Below are positions 57,398-64,000 of a DNA stretch of 64,000 bases, in pieces. The first letter of the stretch is position 1; every line of letters begins with the position of its first letter. The notes below the pieces were generated by a model, which saw only the letters and a program-made list of their open reading frames with translations, had not been told where the DNA came from and did no database searches. This stretch comes from JBEIHX01 sp040381075 (GTDB lineage: Bacteria > Pseudomonadota > Alphaproteobacteria > Caulobacterales > Aquidulcibacteraceae). The stretch is from positions 62,001-126,000 of the forward strand of contig JBEIHX010000004.1 in NCBI GenBank assembly GCA_040381075.1. The letters run 5' to 3'. The position numbers and the translations under genes are program-made.

Positions 57398-58407
57398 ACG
57401 CTCCCGCCTATGTCGATGAAAATGGCGCCCGCTTCGCGTTCGAGGCGCCCGTCAACGCCGTCGTGTGGACCGGGGACGCCTTCGCATTCGCCCTCGGCGA
57501 CGGCGCCATCGCCTTCGCCCGCCCAGAAGACCAAACTCCGCCGGCCATCATCCGCGCCCACGCCGACGCCGCGCTCACAGCCGTTGCGCATCGCGGCGGA
57601 GTGATCTCCGGGGGCGACGACGGGCGTCTCGTCTTCGCAGACCGCACAGCCGCCCAGGAATGGGCGAGGGACAAAGGCTGGGTGGAGTGTATCGCCGCAT
57701 CGCCCAGGACCGGGATCGTCGCGGCCGCCTGGGGCAGGAACGTCCTCACATTTTCTGCTGACGGCAAAAACATCGCGCGCTTCGCCCACGACAGCGTTGT
57801 GCGCGGCATGACGTTCGATCCGACCGGGAAGCGCCTGTATTGCGCGCACAAGGACGGCGTGACGCAATGGATGGCAGGCTCAGCCACCAGCGTGGCCAGG
57901 CGGCTGCGCTGGGCAGGTCCGCATACCGACGTCATCACCAGCCCCGACGGGCGCTTCCTCATCACGTCCATGCAGGACGCCAGCCTGCACGGCTGGCGCC
58001 TTGAGGACGGAACCGATTTCCGCATGCCGCAATATCCCCAGCGTCCGAAATCCCTCTCATTCCTCGACTCAGGAAAGCTGATGGCGACGAGCGGGGCGGA
58101 AGTCGTTGTGGTCTGGCCATTCGTCGGCGCCAAAGGGCCGATGGGGCAGCAGGCCATCATGGTGGGCGACCCAGGCAGCAACGTGACGCGCTGCGCCGGC
58201 GCGCCGACCCTGGCTGTCGTCGCCGCCGGGTATGACGACGGCAAGGTGTCGATTTTTCCAATGGGCGCCGCCCAGACAGCCGAAATCGACGCGTCCGCAG
58301 GCTCTCCAGTCTCAGGCATAGCCTGGTCCGCCGACGGAAAAAGTCTTGCATTCGGGCGCGAGGACGGCAGCGCCGCCATCGCCCGCTTCCCCCTCAACGA
58401 GGCCTAG
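57394..58407 (+). CDS. WD40 repeat protein of the metal operon
   Basis: 337 residues from a GTG overlapping the COG0523 stop by 4 bases. A series of beta-propeller blades can be followed: GGVISGGDDGRLVF, VRGMTFDPTGKRLYCAHKDG, DVITSPDGRFLITSMQDASL, SLSFLDSGKLMATSGAE and VSGIAWSADGKSLAFGREDG. There is no signal peptide, so it should be cytoplasmic, probably a single six- or seven-blade propeller. The strict coupling with a COG0523 GTPase suggests they act together, perhaps as a client-binding platform. The function is unknown. Confidence 0.88.
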   Translation: MNAPAYVDENGARFAFEAPVNAVVWTGDAFAFALGDGAIAFARPEDQTPPAIIRAHADAALTAVAHRGGVISGGDDGRLVFADRTAAQEWARDKGWVECIAASPRTGIVAAAWGRNVLTFSADGKNIARFAHDSVVRGMTFDPTGKRLYCAHKDGVTQWMAGSATSVARRLRWAGPHTDVITSPDGRFLITSMQDASLHGWRLEDGTDFRMPQYPQRPKSLSFLDSGKLMATSGAEVVVVWPFVGAKGPMGQQAIMVGDPGSNVTRCAGAPTLAVVAAGYDDGKVSIFPMGAAQTAEIDASAGSPVSGIAWSADGKSLAFGREDGSAAIARFPLNEA

Positions 58408-58410
58408 GCC

Positions 58411-59418
58411 ATGGCGCTGCGGATCGGGATCCTGGCGGCTGCGCGCATCGCCACTGCAGCCATCATCGCGCCGGCGCGGCTCGTTCCAGACGTGCGCGTC
58501 ACCGCCATCGCCGCGCGCGATCCGGCCCGCGCGCGCGCCTTCGCCCTGGAACACGGCGTGCCCGGCGTCGCTGCAAGCTACCAGGACCTGGTGCTGCGGG
58601 ACGATGTCGATCTTGTTTATGTCGCAAGCCCGCCTGCGCTGCACGCCGGCCACGCCCGCCTTGCCATCGACGCCGGTAAACCAGTCCTTCTGGAGAAGCC
58701 CTCCGCAGCCAATGCCGCTGAAACCCGGGCCATCGTCGAACATGCGCGCGCGCGCCATGTGCGCCTGATCGAAGCCTTCCACTATCGCCATCACCCGGTC
58801 TTCCTGCGTGTGCTTGACATCGTGCGACGTGGTGAAATCGGGACTCTGAAACGCGGCGCGGCGGTCTTCAACGCCAACATCCGCACCGACCCCGAAGAAA
58901 TCCGATGGCGCGCTGATTTGGCCGGCGGGGCCCTGATGGATCTCGGCTGCTATTGCGTCCATTGGCTGCGCCATACGGCAAGGATCCAGGCAGCGCCAGG
59001 GGCTGTCGAGCCCGCAATCACAAGCGTCGAAGCGCGCGTGGACAAGGCCCTGAGCGGCGTCGATGTGACCACCGAAGCGCGGTTGGTGTTCGACACCGGA
59101 TTTGAGGCTGTCGTGCAGACGTCCATGCAGCCAGCCGACGGGGTGCGGCGCGCGATGCTTCACCTCGAGGGGACGCAGGGCAGCATTGCAGTGACCAATC
59201 CCATCGCCCCCCAATTCGGTCACGACATCGCACTCACCCGCGCGGGCAAGACCCATCATGAGAGCCTGACAACGGACGCGACCTTCACGTTTCAGCTCGC
59301 CGCCGTCAAACACGCGCTTGCAAGCGGAGATGCTCTGCCAACGGAGGGCGACGACATGATCGCCAATATGGAGACAATCGATGCGATCTATCGCGCAGGC
59401 GGCTTCGCGCGCGGATGA
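58411..59418 (+). CDS. Gfo/Idh/MocA family oxidoreductase
   Basis: 335 residues. N-terminal Rossmann domain (RIGILAAARIATAAIIAPAR), EKPSAANAAETRAI with the catalytic-site lysine, and FHYRHHPVF; the C-terminal alpha/beta domain holds GGALMDLGCYCVHWLR. The family reduces or oxidises sugars and related alcohols with NAD(P). The substrate is unknown. It begins 3 bases after the WD40 gene, so it may be co-transcribed with the metal operon although the functional link is not obvious. Confidence 0.9.
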   Translation: MALRIGILAAARIATAAIIAPARLVPDVRVTAIAARDPARARAFALEHGVPGVAASYQDLVLRDDVDLVYVASPPALHAGHARLAIDAGKPVLLEKPSAANAAETRAIVEHARARHVRLIEAFHYRHHPVFLRVLDIVRRGEIGTLKRGAAVFNANIRTDPEEIRWRADLAGGALMDLGCYCVHWLRHTARIQAAPGAVEPAITSVEARVDKALSGVDVTTEARLVFDTGFEAVVQTSMQPADGVRRAMLHLEGTQGSIAVTNPIAPQFGHDIALTRAGKTHHESLTTDATFTFQLAAVKHALASGDALPTEGDDMIANMETIDAIYRAGGFARG

Positions 59419-60781
59419 CGACCGCCCCGCCGTGGACAGCATCCGGCCAGCCCGCGGGCCTGCCGTGACGGGCAGATCCTCCGGCAGGCCGGCGCCCTCA
59501 CCCGCCGCCATCACAGTGGGAGCCGCATTCCACCCCTGGCAGGGCTGCGCCACGCGGCTGCATGCACCCGCGTTAGGGGCAGGCAGCCTGCCAGGGACGC
59601 GCCCTTCGCGGGTCCACCGATGCGCGGGTCTGCTGGCGATCGTGCTGGCGTACGCAAGCCTGCTGGGCGCCTGGCCAAGGGCGGCGCTGGCCCAGGCAGG
59701 CGCAATCGACGCCGCACGCGTCCATGACCGGACCATCCCAGGCGCCACGCGCATTGCCTCGGAGCGCGGCGCCCGCATTTCGGTCGCGCCGCAAGCCGAT
59801 CCGGCCGCACAGCAGGCGCTCGATCTGCAGGCCAAAGCCGCCAGGGACGCGCTTGCCGACCTTGGTTACACGCTCGATGGGCCTGCCGCCGTCACCCTCG
59901 ACATTGATCGCCCGACGTTGTCGCCCGGCACGCTCCTGGTGCTGCGCATCACAGATGCGAAGGGACGCCAGCGCGAAGTGCGGATGTCGGGAATTGCTTC
60001 CGGTCCGACAGCACCCATGCGCTGGGATGACCCGACCGAGCAGGGCGTCGCACGCGTCCTGCAGCAGGTCGTGTTGCGCGCAGCGCCTGCAAAGCCCAAT
60101 CCGAAGACGGCTCACGCGCAGGCCTGCCGCCGGGCGGCGCCCGACATCGCGCCGGCCGCGCCGATCCGCACCGGCGTGATCATCGACCATGACCTGTCCT
60201 CCCGCCCCTTCGACATCCTGTCGCGGCTCGGCGAAGGCTGGGACAGCGTGGAGACAAATGTCTCCGCCCTCGACTTCCGCCTGCGCAGCCAGTTTGATCC
60301 GCCCTTCAGCCCGGACGGCGTGCTCACCCCGCTGGTCGACGCCGACGGCTGGTGGCGGTTCTCGATCGCACCCTCACGCGATTCACGCTGCGCCCGCTTC
60401 GAATTCTATGTGCGACGCGAAAAAGTCGGGGGACTCGACAGCCTCTCCGGCGCCCGTCGCTTCATGACCGGGGAAGATGGCGGGCGTCTTTGGTGCCTGG
60501 CCGCGGAGCGGATCGACCAGCCAAGCGCGGCCTATGAAACGCGACGCACAGTCACCGTGCGCGCGGCGACTGCAGACCAGCAGGTCGCCAGCATCGTTGA
60601 GACAGTCAGCGCCAATCCCTTGCAGGCCCAAGGCGGCGAACTGCTGGCGCGGCGCACCGTGATCCTGCGCGGCCCGCCAAGGCGCGGAACGGTCGAACCG
60701 GCGTCAGTCGACTGCCGCGGCCTGGAGAGCGCTGCGCCCGCGCGGCTTGCAGGACCAAATGGCCCCCTCGCGCCGCAGTAG
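59381..60781 (+). CDS. Hypothetical exported protein
   Basis: Up to 466 residues; the start is uncertain. The ATG at 59381 overlaps the oxidoreductase gene by 38 bases, and in-frame GTGs at 59465 and 59516 are alternatives. A hydrophobic stretch (GLLAIVLAYASLLGAWPRAALA) looks like a signal peptide core, with AQAGAID after it. The mature part shows a domain around TLDGPAAVTLDIDRPTLSPG and a later one around FDILSRLGEGWDSVETN and GWWRFSIAPSRDSRCARFEFY. I do not recognise a family. Cysteines near 256, 342, 376 and 453 might form disulfides. Probably periplasmic or outer-membrane associated. Confidence 0.6.
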   Translation: MRSIAQAASRADDDRPAVDSIRPARGPAVTGRSSGRPAPSPAAITVGAAFHPWQGCATRLHAPALGAGSLPGTRPSRVHRCAGLLAIVLAYASLLGAWPRAALAQAGAIDAARVHDRTIPGATRIASERGARISVAPQADPAAQQALDLQAKAARDALADLGYTLDGPAAVTLDIDRPTLSPGTLLVLRITDAKGRQREVRMSGIASGPTAPMRWDDPTEQGVARVLQQVVLRAAPAKPNPKTAHAQACRRAAPDIAPAAPIRTGVIIDHDLSSRPFDILSRLGEGWDSVETNVSALDFRLRSQFDPPFSPDGVLTPLVDADGWWRFSIAPSRDSRCARFEFYVRREKVGGLDSLSGARRFMTGEDGGRLWCLAAERIDQPSAAYETRRTVTVRAATADQQVASIVETVSANPLQAQGGELLARRTVILRGPPRRGTVEPASVDCRGLESAAPARLAGPNGPLAPQ

Positions 60782-60918
60782 CCAGGCGGCTGCATCCGCC
60801 GGCGGCGGCGCGGCCAAGCGCGCCAAGGCTACGCGGCGGCCAGTGGGCCCGGCCCAGTGGGCGCCATCCCAGGAACCGCATCGCGGACCGCCGCCGCCGG
60901 GCCGCGGCGCCGGCGGTC

Positions 60919-62091
60919 TCAGTAGCTTTTGGGCAGACCCAGGACGCGCTCGGCGACGAAGTTCAGGATCATTTCGCGCGACACGGGCGCGATGCGAGCG
61001 ATCATGACCTCGCGAAAATAGCGCTCCACGGAATACTCCCTGGCGTATCCCATTCCACCATGGGCAAGCACGGCCGCCTCACAGGCCTCAAAGCCCGCCT
61101 CGGCGCCAAGGTATTTCGCGGCATTGGCCTCAGCGCCGCACTCCTTGCCGGCGTCGAACAGAGCCGCCGCCTTGAACGCCAAAAGATCGGCCGCCTCGAG
61201 CTGGATCCAACTGCGCGCCAGCGGGTGGGCCACGCCCTGGTTCTGGCCAATCGCGCGGCCGAACACGACGCGCTCCTTTGCGTAGCGCGCAGCCTTGGCC
61301 AGCGCAGCGCGGCCAAGACCGACCGCCTCGACCGCAAAGAGAACGCGCTCCGGGTTGAGACCGGACAAAATGTACTGAAAGCCCTTGCCCTCTTCACCGA
61401 TCAGATGATCACGGGGAACCTCCAGATTGTCGATGAACAGCGTGTTGCACTCGACCGCCTTGCGACCCATTTTCGGGATCGGCTGTGCTTCGATCCGGTT
61501 GCGGTTGAAATCGGTGTAGAATATTGAGAGTCCGTCAGTCGGCTTGCGGCATTGGTCGCGCGGCGTGGTGCGCGCGATGATCATGATCTTGTTGGCGCGC
61601 TGGGCCGATGTCGTCCAGATCTTCCGACCCGTGATGGCATACCCGGACTTCGTGCGCTCCGCCTTGGTCTGCAGACTTGCCGTGTCGAGACCGGAATTCG
61701 GCTCCGTCACTGCAAAACACATCTTGTCGGCGCCTGAAATGACAGGAGGCAGGAACGCCTGCTTCTGCTCGGGAGCGCCGAACTTTACGATCGGCATCGG
61801 ACCGAAGATGTTGAGGTGAATGGCCGACGCGCCCGAGAAGCCGGCCCCCGACTGGGCCACCGTCTGCATCAGGATGGCAGCCTCGGTCAGCCCCAGCCCA
61901 GCTCCGCCGACCTCCTCCGGCATGGCCAGACCCAGCCATCCCCCGGCGGCAATGTCGGCGACGAAATCTTCGGGAAATCGACCGGTTTCGTCAGTCCTGG
62001 ACCAGTAGGCGTCATCGTAGCGGGCACAGATCTTCTCAATCTCAGCCCTGATGGCGCGCTGGTCTTCAGTCGGTTCGATGGCAAGCGTCAT
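60919..62091 (-). CDS. Acyl-CoA dehydrogenase
   Basis: 390 residues: AMPEEVGGAGLGLTEAAILM, KMCFAVTEPNSGLDTASLQT, TGRKIWTTSAQRANKIMII and VLAHGGMGYAREYSVERYFRE. The catalytic glutamate of the family is expected in the region just before the last of these. It is closest in style to short/medium-chain dehydrogenases. Its start overlaps the stop of the ThiO-like gene by 4 bases (ATGA). Substrate unknown. Confidence 0.92.
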   Translation of the reverse strand: MTLAIEPTEDQRAIRAEIEKICARYDDAYWSRTDETGRFPEDFVADIAAGGWLGLAMPEEVGGAGLGLTEAAILMQTVAQSGAGFSGASAIHLNIFGPMPIVKFGAPEQKQAFLPPVISGADKMCFAVTEPNSGLDTASLQTKAERTKSGYAITGRKIWTTSAQRANKIMIIARTTPRDQCRKPTDGLSIFYTDFNRNRIEAQPIPKMGRKAVECNTLFIDNLEVPRDHLIGEEGKGFQYILSGLNPERVLFAVEAVGLGRAALAKAARYAKERVVFGRAIGQNQGVAHPLARSWIQLEAADLLAFKAAALFDAGKECGAEANAAKYLGAEAGFEACEAAVLAHGGMGYAREYSVERYFREVMIARIAPVSREMILNFVAERVLGLPKSY

Positions 62092-63332
62092 GACATGCTC
62101 CCTGGACCTGCAGTTGGGGTGTCTAAGGCTGCGCCCAGCACTGCGGTGGCGTGGACAGGCGGTTGGGCGGCGGACGCGAAACGCATTGGTGCAAAACGCA
62201 GCGCCAGAGGGTCAGGCGGACCGCCCAGGATCTGATCGGCGAGGATATCCGCCGTCACGGGCGCCAGCAGCACGCCGTTGCGGCCATGACCGCAGGCGAC
62301 ATAGGCGCCTTTGAGACTGCTCTGCCCGAGCACCGGCGCACGGTCCGGCATGCCAGGACGCAGCCCCGCCCACTGGGCAGTGACGCGCGCGCCAGCCAGC
62401 CCCGGGGCGAGGAGGCATGCAGCCGCCAGCAGACCAGCGATGGCCACGGGATCAACCCTCAGGCTCCACTCGCCCGGTTCGCGGGTAGCCCCAACCAGGA
62501 TCTCGCCGCCCCGTGGGGTCAGATACACGCCCGGACCTTCGATCGGACGGTCCAATTGCACGCCAGGAGCGTCGACGGCGCAGATCTGCCCCTTCACAGG
62601 CGCAAGATGTCCAAGACCCGCCAAATCGGAAAACCGGCGCCGCGCCCACGCTCCCGCAGCAATCACCACACAATCGCCGCCTTCAACCCGGCCATCGGCC
62701 CGCATCAGTCCGCGCGCACGCCCGCCAATCTGGTGGACCGCGATGACTTCACTGCCCTCGTCGAACACCACGCCTGCCCGACGGCACGCATCAGCCAGAA
62801 CCGGCAGCAGCAGCCGGACATCGACCTGCCCCTCGGTCTGGGCGAACGCCGCCCGTTCAATCTCGCCGGAAATCGCGGGCTCCAGGGCCCGCACGCCGGC
62901 GGCGTCCAGACGGCTGACCGGCGCCTGGCTCGCGGCCATCGCACGCTCGAGGCGCGCACCGTCAGCGGCGTTGCGGGCGACATAGACAACGCCGCGCTGA
63001 CGCAAGCCGACATCCGCGCACAGGCCCGCAGCGAAGGCCGGCCAGCGCCGCAGGCTTTCTGCCGCCAGGGCGGCGAGGTCCGGGTGGGCGTCGCTGTGCG
63101 GATCGGTCTCGTAAAACGGCGTCAGCATGCCGGCGGCGGCGGCGCTGGCGCCGCCTCCAACCCGGGTCGCTTCGCTGACGAGCACGCGCGCGCCGCGCCG
63201 CGCCAGCGTCAGGGCCAAGGCCAGGCCGATCACGCCAGCGCCGGCGATCAGAATGCGCGGGCTCGATCCAGGGTGGCGGGACGTGGCGGACCCCATGGAA
63301 ATGGCGTTCTCTTTCAGCGGCTGTTCACGCAA
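62088..63332 (-). CDS. FAD-dependent glycine oxidase/D-amino acid oxidase family protein, ThiO-like
   Basis: 414 residues from 63332, or 402 from the ATG at 63296. The FAD-binding motif is ILIAGAGVIGLALALTLARRG, followed by GGGASAAAAGMLTPFYE, typical of ThiO-like oxidases, and the C-terminal QWAGLRPGMPDRAPVLGQ with GHGRNGVLLAPVTADILADQ. ThiO oxidises glycine to iminoacetate for the thiamine thiazole; no other thi genes are present here, so a more general amine or D-amino-acid oxidase is possible. Divergent from the DUF6491 gene. Confidence 0.88.
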   Translation of the reverse strand: MREQPLKENAISMGSATSRHPGSSPRILIAGAGVIGLALALTLARRGARVLVSEATRVGGGASAAAAGMLTPFYETDPHSDAHPDLAALAAESLRRWPAFAAGLCADVGLRQRGVVYVARNAADGARLERAMAASQAPVSRLDAAGVRALEPAISGEIERAAFAQTEGQVDVRLLLPVLADACRRAGVVFDEGSEVIAVHQIGGRARGLMRADGRVEGGDCVVIAAGAWARRRFSDLAGLGHLAPVKGQICAVDAPGVQLDRPIEGPGVYLTPRGGEILVGATREPGEWSLRVDPVAIAGLLAAACLLAPGLAGARVTAQWAGLRPGMPDRAPVLGQSSLKGAYVACGHGRNGVLLAPVTADILADQILGGPPDPLALRFAPMRFASAAQPPVHATAVLGAALDTPTAGPGSMS

Positions 63333-63407
63333 AGGTGCGCGCGCGGCGCGCGCACGCCCGCTGCGGCGATGGTATAGTCACCTTTGCGGGAATGTGGAGC
63401 CACCGTC

Positions 63408-63788
63408 ATGAAGACTGCCTTCCTTTGGATCAGCATGGTTCTCCTGGCAACGCCCGCTTTGGCCGGCCCCCGCAGCAATGACGCCTGTTTCCGGACCGCC
63501 TCGGTATCCGGATATCAGGTCGTCGACGACACCCATCTGGTGATCGAAGCGCCGACGCGCGCGCGCACCTATCTGCTGACATTCTACCAGCGCTGCGACG
63601 ACATCGCCTGGTCGAACGCAGCCGCGCTGTCGAGTTTTGGCGCACGCGCATGCTCTGGCGACTTCGCGAAGGTGATCACCCGCGGGCATGCAGGACGCAC
63701 GCCAGAGGTCTGCCGGATCAAGACGGTGGAACGCGTTGCGAGTCTTGAGGAGGCAAAGTCCCTGGTCGCGGCCAGGACCAAACCCTAA
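63408..63788 (+). CDS. Secreted DUF6491 family protein
   Basis: 126 residues from the ATG at 63408, with GGAG 9 bases upstream; an ATG at 63384 is less likely. A signal peptide (MKTAFLWISMVLLATPALA, cleavage after ALA) is followed by a domain with CFRTASVSGYQVVDDTHLVI, YLLTFYQRCDDIAW and ACSGDFAKVI, which fits the small DUF6491 family of alphaproteobacterial exported proteins. The conserved cysteines may form disulfides in the periplasm. The function is unknown. Confidence 0.8.
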   Translation: MKTAFLWISMVLLATPALAGPRSNDACFRTASVSGYQVVDDTHLVIEAPTRARTYLLTFYQRCDDIAWSNAAALSSFGARACSGDFAKVITRGHAGRTPEVCRIKTVERVASLEEAKSLVAARTKP

Positions 63789-64000
63789 ACACGGCGACGG
63801 GGCCGCGCACACTCGGCCCGCCGGAGTGATTCCCGCCGGGCGACCGGAGATCAGCCTGTTGGCTGGACGTCAGCCCGGCCCGCCTCATGCGCCCAGCCAT
63901 TCTCATGCGCCCACGCAGCCTCACGCACCCGGTCGGGGCGGGCGTCAGCTTCCCCCGCGCGCCTCGAATTCCGGCGCCTGGCCCGGTTGGTCCTGATGGC

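Noticed and set aside
58312..59835. Minus-strand ORF of 507 codons
   Set aside because: Antisense of the Gfo/Idh/MocA gene, whose Rossmann and EKP motifs are clear.

Overview
The window is GC-rich bacterial chromosome, most likely from an alphaproteobacterium near Caulobacterales/Hyphomonadaceae. This is inferred from gene content: an iscR-led suf operon, a glycine dehydrogenase split into GcvPA and GcvPB behind a tandem glycine riboswitch, an aa3 oxidase operon with CtaB, a CoxF-like protein, CtaG and SURF1 running into thrC, and a long NAD-dependent ligase. Coding is dense, many genes overlap by 1-4 bases, and the high GC produces many long antisense shadow frames. I see no tRNA, rRNA, CRISPR array, transposase or prophage gene.

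Layout. 0-1.2 kb: the end of a PaaG-like enoyl-CoA hydratase/isomerase and a DUF6165 gene. 1.2-12.0 kb: an accessory-looking block. It holds an overlapping four-gene set (MBL-fold hydrolase, ATP-grasp ligase, GNAT-like transferase, Rieske oxygenase; 6.2-2.1 kb on the minus strand) that resembles a small uncharacterised biosynthetic pathway. Next comes a carbohydrate-type set (GH92 mannosidase, TIM-barrel isomerase/epimerase, PhyH dioxygenase, divergent AraC regulator), and then a decayed SNF2 helicase fragment. 12.0-19.7 kb: tfoX-like gene, sufA, sufT, sufS, sufD, sufC, sufB, a second cysteine desulfurase and iscR, with an IscR-type box upstream of iscR. 19.7-26.9 kb: an alpha/beta hydrolase, a multifunctional-enzyme-type SDR, and gcvT-gcvH-gcvPA-gcvPB under the riboswitch. 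27.4-39.7 kb: an acyl-CoA dehydrogenase, then a long minus-strand unit ctaC-ctaD-ctaB-coxF-ctaG-ctaE-SURF1-thrC-M16 peptidase-GNAT-EAL. 40.3-49.7 kb: TPR protein, TetR regulator, METTL20-like methyltransferase, Old Yellow Enzyme, Mrp ATPase, hflK-hflC, gamma-carbonic-anhydrase-like protein, acyl-CoA dehydrogenase. 49.8-53.1 kb: ligA and a methyltransferase. 53.5-60.8 kb: a metal-handling operon (ABC ATPase, FtsX/MacB-type permease, exported DUF3299 protein, COG0523 GTPase, WD40 protein), followed by a Gfo/Idh/MocA oxidoreductase and an unknown probably exported protein. 60.9-63.8 kb: acyl-CoA dehydrogenase, ThiO-like oxidase, DUF6491 protein.

The most distinctive signals are: the four-gene MBL/ATP-grasp/GNAT/Rieske set, whose MBL protein lacks the first zinc histidine; the zinc-type operon that includes a WD40 partner; a gcvT leader in which a 9-bp inverted repeat couples the end of the riboswitch to the gcvT ribosome-binding region; an IscR box upstream of suf; a frameshifted SNF2 relic; an internal helix-hairpin-helix duplication in LigA; and at least a dozen unrelated tandem repeats, nearly all intergenic and mostly with 14-15-bp units.
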